This document shows positions 1 to 6,821 of a stretch of 8,742 nt of DNA, piece by piece. Under the pieces are notes generated by a model. The model was not told the origin of the DNA, searched no databases, and was given only the letters and a program-made list of their open reading frames with translations. Origin of the DNA: Hyphomonas sp. (GTDB lineage Bacteria; Pseudomonadota; Alphaproteobacteria; Caulobacterales; Hyphomonadaceae); the NCBI GenBank assembly GCA_003486945.1, contig DNFL01000155.1:1-8742 (forward strand), given 5' to 3'. Position 1 is the stretch's first letter. Every line of letters begins with the position of its first letter. The translations under genes and the position numbers were made by a program.

Positions 1-403
1 GCGGCTCGGTGGCGCGGCCGAGGGCGGTGAGGGCTTCGGCGACGGCCTGGCGGTCACTTTCGGATACGCCTGGGCCACATATGAGGACGAAGTTGGTGGC
101 TTCGGCGCGGCGGGCGGCGCGGGCCTCGAGGGCGGCCTGGATGCGCGGGCGCAGGACAGGGTGTTCGAGGGCGGGCACGAAGGGTTCGCCGTCGCCGCCG
201 GAGATGCGCGCGAGCGGACCGAGGCGGCCGGCATCGGCGAGGGACTGGAGCTGGCCAAAAGTGAAGGGACCATGGGCCTTGCCCTGCCCCATGACATACC
301 AGACGGCGGGATCGAGATCGGCGAGGTTGAGCGTATCGGGCTCTTCAGCGCGGGCTGGCGCTTTCGGCAAGACCCGGTCGATGCGGGGACGCCGGCGTAT
401 CAC
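1..403 (-). CDS. GYF_2 (DUF4339)-domain protein, N-terminal part, cut by window edge
   Basis: The minus strand from 403 is open for 134 codons to the window edge with no stop, so only the N-terminus is present. The start is GTG at 403-401, with GAGG at 416-413 inside the end of the upstream PilZ gene, 9 nt before it. Residues about 35-79 match the GYF_2/DUF4339 pattern: Trp-Tyr-Val, a short turn, Gly-Pro-Phe, then a Gln-Leu-x-x-Leu-x-x-x-Gly-x-Leu-Gly-Pro stretch, ending with a Phe-Val-Pro-Ala strand. Such domains are small putative protein-interaction modules, often at the N-terminus of membrane or regulatory proteins. Residues 85-104 are Ala/Arg-rich and probably helical. A hydrophobic strand (NFVLICGPG, 104-112) begins a second domain I do not recognise. 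The 4-nt gap to the PilZ stop suggests cotranscription and translational coupling. The overlapping plus-strand open frames have arginine/serine-rich, shadow-like products. Confidence 0.75.
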   Translation of the reverse strand, partial: MIRRRPRIDRVLPKAPARAEEPDTLNLADLDPAVWYVMGQGKAHGPFTFGQLQSLADAGRLGPLARISGGDGEPFVPALEHPVLRPRIQAALEARAARRAEATNFVLICGPGVSESDRQAVAEALTALGRATEP

Positions 404-407
404 GGGG

Positions 408-1025
408 TCAGCCCTCGGCGGCTTCGGCGCCGCGCAGGTAGCGCACCGCGAATTTCTTGCCGCCGACGCGGACGACTTCGGCGCGCATATTGTTCGTGTA
501 CACACGGTCGCCGACATAAGGCGGTGTGCCGAGCGCCTCGAAGGCGGCGCCAGTGAGCGAGATGTCGGTGAGGCGGCACTGGAGGTTTGACCCGTCGGGC
601 ATGACGACGACGGCCTGGCCAGTGGCGGAGAAGCGCGGGGAGCCGCGATCTTCGCGCAGGCCGAGCGTGTCTTTATTCACGAGCCAGGTGAGACGGTCGG
701 CGAGCTTGTCGCGTTTCAGGGTCGAGGTCTGGAAGCGCACGGCGAAACCGCCCGGCGCCATGCGCACGACATCGCCGACCACGCGGCCAAGCTCGTCGAA
801 GTAGCAGACGACTTGCTTGCCGGAATCCGGGGGTGTGCTGGACAGGATGAGGGCGCCGTCGCAGGAGACGTTGGCGGTCAGCAGTTCGTTGTCGTCCTGC
901 TCGTCGGTGAGGAACCGGCCCGTGAGTCGCAGGTCAACGCGTTTGTAGCTGCGCCGGTCGCGGCGCGGGCTTGCGCCGGGGAAAGGCGCAGGACGGATGG
1001 ATTGTGGCTGCGTCATATTCGTCAT
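408..1025 (-). CDS. Tandem PilZ-domain protein (probable c-di-GMP effector)
   Basis: This is a 205-aa protein if translation begins at the ATG at 1025. Two PilZ-like units are visible. The first has RxxxR at residues 25-29 and NxSxxG at 52-57. The second has RxxxR at 127-131 and DxSxxG at 154-159. In the PilZ family the arginines and the [DN]xSxxG loop contact cyclic di-GMP, so both units keep the key residues. No membrane segment, signal peptide or catalytic domain is seen, which suggests a soluble cytoplasmic receptor or adaptor. The frame stays open up to a TTG at 1070, but no Shine-Dalgarno sequence precedes it. ATG 1025 and a second ATG at 1016 are both more plausible, and neither has a strong ribosome site. 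It is divergent from the GMC gene and 4 nt upstream of the GYF_2 gene. The process it controls (motility, polysaccharide or cell cycle) cannot be read from the sequence. Confidence 0.85.
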   Translation of the reverse strand: MTNMTQPQSIRPAPFPGASPRRDRRSYKRVDLRLTGRFLTDEQDDNELLTANVSCDGALILSSTPPDSGKQVVCYFDELGRVVGDVVRMAPGGFAVRFQTSTLKRDKLADRLTWLVNKDTLGLREDRGSPRFSATGQAVVVMPDGSNLQCRLTDISLTGAAFEALGTPPYVGDRVYTNNMRAEVVRVGGKKFAVRYLRGAEAAEG

Positions 1026-1084
1026 CCAGGTGTCAGGCGCCCCGGCGGCCGCGGTTCGCCTTGTTTCCAATTAAGAGATGAAGA

Positions 1085-1113
1085 TTGACAATTGGTTGCG
1101 CGAGTATGGTTAC
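1085..1113 (+). promoter_or_regulatory. Possible promoter of the GMC oxidoreductase gene
   Basis: A perfect -35 hexamer TTGACA (1085-1090) lies in the divergent gap between the PilZ and GMC genes. At 17-nt spacing the -10 is poor (GGTTAC, 1108-1113). TATGGT at 1105-1110 is better but only 14 nt away. The position suits a start site about 40 nt before the GMC start codon. The weak -10 makes this tentative. Confidence 0.25.
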
Positions 1114-1161
1114 AGCCGTTAGGCTTAAGGCCGAGGAAACCATTGCAGGAGCTGCAGATCC

Positions 1162-2811
1162 ATGAGTGCCGGGACGTTTGACTATGTGATCATCGGAGCG
1201 GGGAGCGCGGGCTGCGTGCTGGCGAACCGGCTGTCGGCGGATCCGGATGTTAGGGTGTGCCTGATCGAGGCGGGCAAGAAGGACACCTCGCTGATGGTGC
1301 GGATGCCGGCGGGCGTCGGCAGCCTGATCAAGGCACCGTGCGACCAGAACTGGGGTTTCTGGAGCGAGCCGCAGAAACATATGGACGGGCGCAAGCTCTA
1401 CTGGCCGCGCGGCAAGGGCTGGGGCGGGTCATCTTCGATCAACGGCATGGTGTATATCCGCGGGCATGCGGGCGACTATGACCTGTGGGGCCAGATGGGC
1501 CTGAAGGGGTGGAGCTATTCCGATGTGCTGCCTTACTTCAAGCGCGCGGAAAACTATGAGAACGGCGCGAATGATTACCATGGCGGCGAGGGCCCGCTGA
1601 ACGTGACCGAGAGCCCGATGGGCGGGCCGATCTACATGGCGTTCATCGAGGCAGGCCGGCAGGCGGGTCATCCGGTTACGGACGATTTCAACGGCGCACA
1701 GCAGGAAGGTTTCGGGCCTTACCAGCGCACGATCTTCAAGGGCGAGCGCTGGAGCGCGTCTTACGGATATCTGCGTCCGATCGAGGGCAAGCGGGCGAAC
1801 CTGACGGTGATTTCGACCGGCATGGTGACGCGCGTGCTGATCGAGGGCGGCAAGGCTGTGGGCGCCGAGTATGTCGACGGGCGCGGCAAGGAAGCGGTGC
1901 AGGTGCGCGCGGACCGCGAGGTGATCGTATGTGCGGGCGCGGTGCAGTCGCCGCAGCTGCTGCAACTGTCGGGGATTGGTGATCCGGCGCAGCTGAAGGC
2001 GCTAGGCATCGAGGTGAAGGCGGCTTCGCCGAATGTCGGGCAGAACCTGCAGGACCATCTTGACGTGACGGTGATCAACAAGATGACGCAGCCGCTGTCG
2101 GCCTATTCGCAGCAGAAGGGCATCAAGAAGCTGTTAGTGGGCATTCAGTACCTGGCGACACAGAAAGGCGCGGGCGCGGACAATTTCCTGCAGGCGGGCG
2201 CGTTCCTGAAGTCGCGGACGGGCCTCGAGATGCCGGATATCCAGCTGCATGTCGTCAATGCGATCATGATGGACCACGCAAATTATACGCCTACGGAAGA
2301 TGGGTACACGGTGCATGCGTGCCAGCTGCGCCCGGAGAGCAGGGGCACAGTGCTGCTAAAATCGGCTGATCCGTTCGACCATCCGGCGATTGATCCGAAT
2401 TACCTTGCGGCGGAGGAAGACCGGAGGGCGATGCGCGAAGCGGTGAAGATGGTTCGCGAGGTTTGCCGGCAGGCGGCGCTGAAGGCGCTGACGGGCGAGG
2501 AGATCTTGCCGGGCGCGGGTGTGGTGTCGGATACGGACATCGATGCGTTCATCCGCGCGAAGGGCGAGACGATCTATCACCCGGTCGGCACGGTGGCGAT
2601 GGGTACGCAGGAGAGTGCGCCCGTGGACGGCGAGCTGCGCGTTCGCGGCGTGAGCGGGCTGCGGGTGGTGGATGCGTCGGTGATGCCGACGCTGGTGGGC
2701 GGCAATACGAATGCGCCGACGATCATGGTGGCGGAGAAGGCCGCCGACATGATCCTCGGGCGCGCGCCGCCCGCGCCGGAAGAACCGAAGCGGGCGCTGG
2801 AACGCGCCTGA
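1162..2811 (+). CDS. GMC-family FAD-dependent oxidoreductase (choline/alcohol dehydrogenase-like)
   Basis: The 549-aa product is full length for a bacterial GMC oxidoreductase. It begins with an FAD-binding Rossmann fold: GAGSAG at residues 12-17 and the ribose-binding Glu at 36. GMC signature 1 starts around Gly84 (GKGWGGSSS), and signature 2 is at 259-273 (GAVQSPQLLQLSGIG). The catalytic pair is His473 (in YHPVGT) and Asn517 (in GGNTNAP), 44 residues apart as in choline oxidase. These enzymes oxidise a primary alcohol to an aldehyde with FAD. Choline, a polyethylene glycol or an aliphatic or aromatic alcohol are all possible. No betB, betI or choline transporter gene is nearby, so I do not call it betA. 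No signal peptide is seen, so it is probably cytoplasmic or peripherally membrane-bound. The ATG at 1162 has AGGAG at 1147-1151, 10 nt upstream. Its stop directly abuts that of the convergent PAS gene. Confidence 0.93.
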   Translation: MSAGTFDYVIIGAGSAGCVLANRLSADPDVRVCLIEAGKKDTSLMVRMPAGVGSLIKAPCDQNWGFWSEPQKHMDGRKLYWPRGKGWGGSSSINGMVYIRGHAGDYDLWGQMGLKGWSYSDVLPYFKRAENYENGANDYHGGEGPLNVTESPMGGPIYMAFIEAGRQAGHPVTDDFNGAQQEGFGPYQRTIFKGERWSASYGYLRPIEGKRANLTVISTGMVTRVLIEGGKAVGAEYVDGRGKEAVQVRADREVIVCAGAVQSPQLLQLSGIGDPAQLKALGIEVKAASPNVGQNLQDHLDVTVINKMTQPLSAYSQQKGIKKLLVGIQYLATQKGAGADNFLQAGAFLKSRTGLEMPDIQLHVVNAIMMDHANYTPTEDGYTVHACQLRPESRGTVLLKSADPFDHPAIDPNYLAAEEDRRAMREAVKMVREVCRQAALKALTGEEILPGAGVVSDTDIDAFIRAKGETIYHPVGTVAMGTQESAPVDGELRVRGVSGLRVVDASVMPTLVGGNTNAPTIMVAEKAADMILGRAPPAPEEPKRALERA

Positions 2812-3360
2812 TCAGTTGTTCGCGACGAGGCGGAGTGACGGGCCGAGGCGGCGCGTGTCCGGCGGCACGAGCATCGAGATGCGGTGACGGAAGACCGGCT
2901 TGCCGGCCAGTTGCATCTCACTGCCGAGCGTCTGGTAGAGGCCGAGCATGCGGTGGCGCGGGGCGCGGCCGGGTTCGGCGGTGAGCGGCATCAGAGCGAT
3001 TTCGAGTTCGACGCGTTCGGCGTTCAGCGTTTCGCCGCGCCCGCGGACAACGCCGGGGGCGCCGTCAAAGCGGATGCCTTCGAGGAAGGCGGCCATCATC
3101 GCGCGGTCCGGGCCGGTCCAGAGGTCGAGCCAGTTGCGGTTGACGAGGTTGCGGCCGACAAGGGCGTTGAGGGCCGGGCCGGACGTGCGCACGAGCCAGG
3201 AGAGGTCCTCGCGGCGTTCGATGACGAAGATGCGCTCGACGAGGCTGGCGTGGTCACGCACATCGGGACCTTCGAGGGCATGGCCTTGAGGGTTTTCCTG
3301 CATGCGGCGCCAGGCATCCAGCAGGACGCGCGTGTTGGGGTGGATCGACCGGTCGGTCAT
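2812..3360 (-). CDS. PAS_5-type (PF07310-like) PAS-domain protein
   Basis: The 182-aa protein has the layout of the alphaproteobacterial PAS_5 family. A short N-terminal helix (residues 5-20, HPNTRVLLDAWRRMQ) is followed by a PAS core at about 42-125: the ERIFVIERREDLSWLVRTSG strands, then ALNALVGRNLVNRNWLDLW and a helix through FLEGI. The C-terminal part (132-180) is basic and ends in a SMLVPP strand near the tail. No kinase, GGDEF, EAL or DNA-binding domain is attached, and no membrane segment is seen. It is a stand-alone sensory or protein-interaction domain whose ligand and partner are unknown. Some relatives are linked to cell-cycle or c-di-GMP signalling, and a PilZ gene lies 1.8 kb away, but a link between the two is speculation. 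The ATG at 3360 has GGAG about 12 nt upstream, a loose fit. Its stop is immediately next to the GMC stop. Confidence 0.8.
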   Translation of the reverse strand: MTDRSIHPNTRVLLDAWRRMQENPQGHALEGPDVRDHASLVERIFVIERREDLSWLVRTSGPALNALVGRNLVNRNWLDLWTGPDRAMMAAFLEGIRFDGAPGVVRGRGETLNAERVELEIALMPLTAEPGRAPRHRMLGLYQTLGSEMQLAGKPVFRHRISMLVPPDTRRLGPSLRLVANN

Positions 3361-3497
3361 GGGACGGGATAACTCCAGATGTAAACTTTGCGGCGGCTCT
3401 CAGCGCCGTTCCGGAGAAGGCAGTCGCAATATCCGTTCCAGCCTGCTGGCTCAACGCGGATGGGAAAGTCTCGCCTCTGAAGCGGTGTTCGCTCCCC

Positions 3498-3580
3498 TTC
3501 CGGCATGAGCGCGCGGCGCGATTACGCACGTCTCAGGCGAGTTTGATTTTTTAGACCAACCGGCGCGTCTCATGCCGGAA
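3498..3580. repeat. Imperfect inverted repeat, 17-bp arms, 48-bp spacer
   Basis: The left arm reads TTCCGGCATGAG then CGCGC (3498-3514). The right arm reads GCGCG, T, then CTCATGCCGGAA (3563-3580). The outer 12 bp pair perfectly. Five more pair after a single unpaired T at 3568. The 48-bp spacer is partly AT-rich and contains no open frame. It could be a cis-acting RNA hairpin, a double operator or the relic of a short repeat element. Confidence 0.7.
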
Positions 3581-3660
3581 CAATTGGCGCGGCTGCAACA
3601 GGTGGAATGGTTTCACGCTGTTGTGCTGACAATCCTTTGCAGGCGGGGGTTGCGCTCTCA

Positions 3661-3689
3661 TTCGCACCGCGTTTACCCTGAAAGATAAT
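3661..3689 (+). promoter_or_regulatory. Candidate promoter of the TonB-dependent receptor gene
   Basis: A -10-like GATAAT (3684-3689, one change from TATAAT) has TTCGCA (3661-3666) exactly 17 nt upstream. Transcription would start near 3696, leaving a leader of about 70 nt before the GTG start. No clear Fur-type palindrome was recognised over it. Confidence 0.4.
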
Positions 3690-3766
3690 TAAGGAAGACG
3701 GGATTCGCCGGAATACCTGTCACCGCCCCACCGTTTCACGCAAACTCCCAGGAAGGAAAACTCAGA

Positions 3767-6271
3767 GTGTATTCCAACAATTCGTACAAAGGCCGCTTCG
3801 GCAGCCTTCGTGCTGCGCTTTGCCTTGGCGCCGGTCTGACCGCGCTTTCGGCATTCGCAGCTCCCGCCCTCGCACAGGACGATGTCGCCGAGGAAGAAAC
3901 CACCCGCACGCTGCAGACTGTAACAATCACGGCGACGAAGCGCGAGCAGACGCTGCAGGATGTTCCGATTGCCGTTTCGGTGGTGGACGATTCCACGATC
4001 GCGCGCGCGGCCATCGTGGACCTCAACGACCTGCAATCCGTCGTGCCGTCGCTGACGGTTGGCCAGCTGCAGTCTTCGGCCAACACCAACTTCATCATCC
4101 GCGGCTTCGGTAACGGTGCGAACAATGCCGGTATCGAACCGTCGGTCGGCGTGTTCATCGACGGGGTGTATCGTTCGCGTTCGGCATCGCAGATTTCGGA
4201 CCTTCCGAACATCCAGCGCGTTGAAGTGCTGCGCGGCCCGCAATCGACGTTGTTCGGCAAGAACGCATCGGCGGGCGTCGTGTCGGTGGTGACCAAGAAG
4301 CCACAATACGAGTTCGGCGGCGTGGTTGATGCGACGATCAGCAATTTCAACGGCTATCGCCTGAACGGCTATGTAACCGGCCCGTTGGCCGAGAACGTCG
4401 CCGGTGCGTTTGGCGTGACCTATAACAAGCGCGATGGCTATGTTGAGGACAAGGGCTTCGGTCCGGACCAGAACGAGCGCAATCGCTGGGGTGCGCGCGG
4501 CGACCTGCTGTTCGAGCCGAACGAGAACCTGAGCTTCCGCCTGCTGGCCGACTATGACCAGATCGACGAAGTCTGCTGCGCTGCGGGCAATGTCGTGAAC
4601 GGACCGACCGGCGCGATCGTGCAACTGCTCGGTGGCAATCTCGCGGCCGAAGATCCGTTCAGCTATGACGTCTATTACAACTTCGGTTCGACCAATAAGA
4701 TCGACAATGGCGGCCTGTCCTTCCAGGCTGACTGGGACATTGGCGAAGTGCAGCTGACCTCGATCACCGCCTACCGGGAATCGAAGCTGGATACGAACCA
4801 GGACTCCGACTTCACCAGCGCGGACCTGATCGGACGCAACGCCAACAAGACCGATATCCAGACGTTCACGCAGGAATTCCGCGTTTCGTCGACGGGCGTC
4901 GGGATGGTCGATTGGATGATCGGCGGCTTCTATTTCGATGAGAAGGTCGAGATCGAAAACGACTTCCGTTATGGCTCGGACTTCCGCGGCTATGTGGACG
5001 TTCTGTCGGGCGGCGCGCTGAACACGGTCGAGTTCCTGCTGGGCGGCGCTCCGGCAGTGGGCAACCTTTTCGGTCAGGCCGGACAGGGCCTTGCCGAGGA
5101 GTTCGGCCAGGACAACACCGCCAAGTCGCTGTTCGCAACGTTCGACATCCACGCCAGTGACCGCGCGACGATCACGCTGGGTGCCAACTACACGGACGAC
5201 GAAAAGACCGCATACGGACGGATTGTCAACACGGACGCGTTCTCGGCGTTGGACCTTGTTGCGCTCGGCGTTGCGGCCGGCGTGCCGGCACCGGTGGCGA
5301 ACAACCCGACCTTCAACCCGTTCCTGGCGCTGCGTCCGTTGCAGTTCCTGCCGCCCTTCCTGGGTTTCCCGAACGCGGTGGAAGACGGCTATTCCCACGA
5401 CAACAACATGACCTACACGGCCCGTGTTGCGTTTGACCTGACCGACAATGTGAACACGTATGTCTCCTACGCCACCGGCTTCAAGGCGACGTCGTGGAAC
5501 CTGTCGCGCGACTCGCGCCCGTTTGCTTCGGACTTCATTCCGGGCTCGCCGGCGCAGTTCCCGGCACCGGCCGGCTCGCCGATCCGCAATGCCGGACTTG
5601 CCCTGCCGAACCTCACCACCGGAACGCGCTATGCCGGTCCGGAAGAGGCTGCCGTTCTCGAAGCCGGCATCAAGGCTCAGTTCGACCGGTTTGCGTTCAA
5701 CGTTTCGCTGTTCGATCAGAACATCGAAGGCTTCCAGTCGAACGTGTTCACCGGCACGGGCTTCGCGCTCGCCAATGCCGGCAAACAGTCGAACAAGGGT
5801 GTCGAACTCGACCTGACTTGGCAGCCTGTGGACCCGCTGCTGCTGACCTTCGCCGGTACGTTCCAGGATGCGCTGTATGACAGCTTCCCGAACTCGGCGA
5901 GCGGTGACTTGTCGGGCCGCAAGCCGTACTACATTCCGGATACGACGACCTCGACTTCGGCAACTTACTTCTTCAACGTCGCGGGACTGGACTCTTTCGT
6001 GCGCGCCGACTGGCAGTATGAGAGCCCGACCCGCTACTTCGACGATCCGGCCAACCAGGCCCTGATCGGCATTGAGAAGGAAGTGAACCTGTTCAACGCT
6101 TCAGCCGGTATCGAAATGGATAACGGCCTTGCGGTGCAGGTGTGGGCACGCAACCTGACGAATGACGAGTTCATCACGGTGGCCTTCCCGGCTGTGGCGC
6201 AGGCCGGCTCGATCTCGGGCTATCCGAACCAGCCGCGCACCTTCGGCATCACGGTGCGCAAGTCGTTCTGA
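3767..6271 (+). CDS. TonB-dependent outer-membrane receptor
   Basis: The 834-aa protein starts with a signal peptide: basic residues up to about 15, a hydrophobic core at 16-31, and an APALA|QD cleavage site after Ala36. A TonB-box-like stretch (LQTVTITA, about 49-56) precedes the plug domain (about 60-177), which has the usual DVPIAVSV, FIIRGFG, VFIDGVY and VEVLRGPQSTLFGKNA blocks. The rest alternates short polar loops with amphipathic strands, as in a 22-strand barrel, and ends in GITVRKSF with the terminal Phe used for outer-membrane assembly. There is no FecA-like N-terminal signalling extension. Such receptors import iron chelates, vitamins or sugars with energy from TonB-ExbB-ExbD. The substrate cannot be told, as no transporter or catabolic partner adjoins. 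Adjacent cysteines at 270-271, in a probable surface loop, are unusual. The start is GTG with AGGAAGGA at 3750-3757, 9 nt upstream. Its codons favour C-ending triplets more than the neighbours do. Confidence 0.95.
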   Translation: MYSNNSYKGRFGSLRAALCLGAGLTALSAFAAPALAQDDVAEEETTRTLQTVTITATKREQTLQDVPIAVSVVDDSTIARAAIVDLNDLQSVVPSLTVGQLQSSANTNFIIRGFGNGANNAGIEPSVGVFIDGVYRSRSASQISDLPNIQRVEVLRGPQSTLFGKNASAGVVSVVTKKPQYEFGGVVDATISNFNGYRLNGYVTGPLAENVAGAFGVTYNKRDGYVEDKGFGPDQNERNRWGARGDLLFEPNENLSFRLLADYDQIDEVCCAAGNVVNGPTGAIVQLLGGNLAAEDPFSYDVYYNFGSTNKIDNGGLSFQADWDIGEVQLTSITAYRESKLDTNQDSDFTSADLIGRNANKTDIQTFTQEFRVSSTGVGMVDWMIGGFYFDEKVEIENDFRYGSDFRGYVDVLSGGALNTVEFLLGGAPAVGNLFGQAGQGLAEEFGQDNTAKSLFATFDIHASDRATITLGANYTDDEKTAYGRIVNTDAFSALDLVALGVAAGVPAPVANNPTFNPFLALRPLQFLPPFLGFPNAVEDGYSHDNNMTYTARVAFDLTDNVNTYVSYATGFKATSWNLSRDSRPFASDFIPGSPAQFPAPAGSPIRNAGLALPNLTTGTRYAGPEEAAVLEAGIKAQFDRFAFNVSLFDQNIEGFQSNVFTGTGFALANAGKQSNKGVELDLTWQPVDPLLLTFAGTFQDALYDSFPNSASGDLSGRKPYYIPDTTTSTSATYFFNVAGLDSFVRADWQYESPTRYFDDPANQALIGIEKEVNLFNASAGIEMDNGLAVQVWARNLTNDEFITVAFPAVAQAGSISGYPNQPRTFGITVRKSF

Positions 6272-6294
6272 TCTGAACTGACGATCACAATGTG

Positions 6295-6330
6295 GAAGCC
6301 CCGCTGGAAACGGCGGGGCTTCTTTCGTTT
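6295..6330 (+). terminator. Rho-independent terminator of the TonB-receptor gene
   Basis: A perfect 10-bp stem, GAAGCCCCGC (6295-6304) with GCGGGGCTTC (6313-6322), has an 8-nt loop and is followed by TTTCGTTT (6323-6330). It begins 23 nt after the receptor stop. The T-rich tail touches the stop codon of the convergent DUF4345-like gene. The stem may also stop transcription from the other side, but there is no matching U-tract in that direction. Confidence 0.88.
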
Positions 6331-6707
6331 CAGGTGCGGGCGAAGGCGCGCAGGCTGAGGACGGCGAAGAGGAAACTGACCGCTTCGAGGGCGATGAAGG
6401 CGGCGTAGCCGGTTGGCGGCGGACCGAGGAGCAGCGCCGCGGCGCGGGCGAAGAGATAGCCGCCCATATAGACCGCGATGAACCAGAGCGCCGGGCGGCG
6501 GAGGCTTTCGCGCAGGGCGCCGGCTATGCTGAAGACCGCTGCGCCAAGGCTGATGCCGCCATAGACCCCGCGCAGCTCGTAGGCGCCATTGGGGCCGCTG
6601 ACCTCGACACCGAGGCTGGCGGCCATGGCAAGGGGCTGCAGCATCGACCAGAGACCGAAGGCGGCGAACATGGCGGCCATCAGGATGAGGTAGGCGCGTA
6701 CCAGCAT
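6330..6707 (-). CDS. Small four-helix membrane protein, DUF4345-like
   Basis: The 125-aa protein, counted from ATG 6707, is very hydrophobic. Likely membrane helices lie at residues 4-22, 47-65, 72-94 and 101-121. A YELRGVYGG block (43-51) just before helix 2 resembles the conserved Glu-Leu-Arg-x-x-Tyr-Gly-Gly motif of DUF4345 integral membrane proteins. Their function is unknown, and nothing here adds to it. The frame continues upstream to a GTG at 6737, which would add ten mostly Arg/Ser/Pro residues. Neither start has a Shine-Dalgarno sequence. I prefer ATG 6707 because it places the first helix near the N-terminus as in the family. The gene is convergent with the TonB receptor and shares its terminator region, and is divergent from the rhomboid gene. 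Confidence 0.75.
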   Translation of the reverse strand: MLVRAYLILMAAMFAAFGLWSMLQPLAMAASLGVEVSGPNGAYELRGVYGGISLGAAVFSIAGALRESLRRPALWFIAVYMGGYLFARAAALLLGPPPTGYAAFIALEAVSFLFAVLSLRAFART

Positions 6708-6774
6708 GCCGGAGGAACTAGGGCGCCTGCGCCGCACGACAATGAAGGGTGGCGTGCCGGGGCGGATCGCAGCC

Positions 6775-6780
6775 TATATA
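6775..6780. promoter_or_regulatory. Possible -10 element in the DUF4345-like/rhomboid divergent gap
   Basis: TATATA stands out in a GC-rich 114-bp gap. As it is self-complementary it could act as a -10 in either direction. Transcription toward the rhomboid gene would give a leader of about 35 nt. No good -35 is seen at 17 nt on either side, so the assignment is weak. Confidence 0.25.
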
Positions 6781-6821
6781 GAGGGGAAGACGGGCGCCTC
6801 CCTTGCCCGCGAGGAGACGCC

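Larger units (their letters stand above)
3361..3766. other. 406-bp gene-free region between divergent PAS and TonB-receptor genes
   Basis: No convincing gene was found here; the short open frames that enter it are shadows. It should carry the promoters of both flanking genes. It holds a potential stem ATCCG/CGGAT (3431-3435 with 3457-3461) enclosing a smaller CCAG/CTGG hairpin. It also holds the long inverted repeat at 3498-3580, the direct repeat CGTCTCA (3529-3535 and 3566-3572), an AT-rich patch near 3541-3552 and a receptor promoter candidate at 3661-3689. I could not match the structured part to a known riboswitch core. Confidence 0.6.

Noticed and set aside
9..590. Plus-strand open frame over the left edge
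   Set aside because: The product is Arg/Ser/Gly-rich without a domain, while the opposite strand encodes the GYF_2 and PilZ proteins with clear motifs.
3531..3552. CTCAGGC motif and T-run resembling the end of a glycine riboswitch or a terminator
   Set aside because: The paired upstream GGAGAG and GCGCCGAAGG blocks of a glycine aptamer are missing, and no stable stem directly precedes the T-run. No cobalamin-box sequence was found before the TonB receptor either.
3498..3580. Inverted repeat as ends of an insertion sequence
   Set aside because: Only 48 bp lie between the arms, there is no transposase and no flanking target duplication was seen. A non-autonomous relic cannot be excluded, but nothing supports it directly.
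3689..5398. 569-codon open frame antisense to the TonB-receptor gene
   Set aside because: It lies opposite a receptor gene with full domain support. Its product is rich in Arg, Val, His and Gln with no recognisable domain, as expected from a mirror frame of GC-rich codons.
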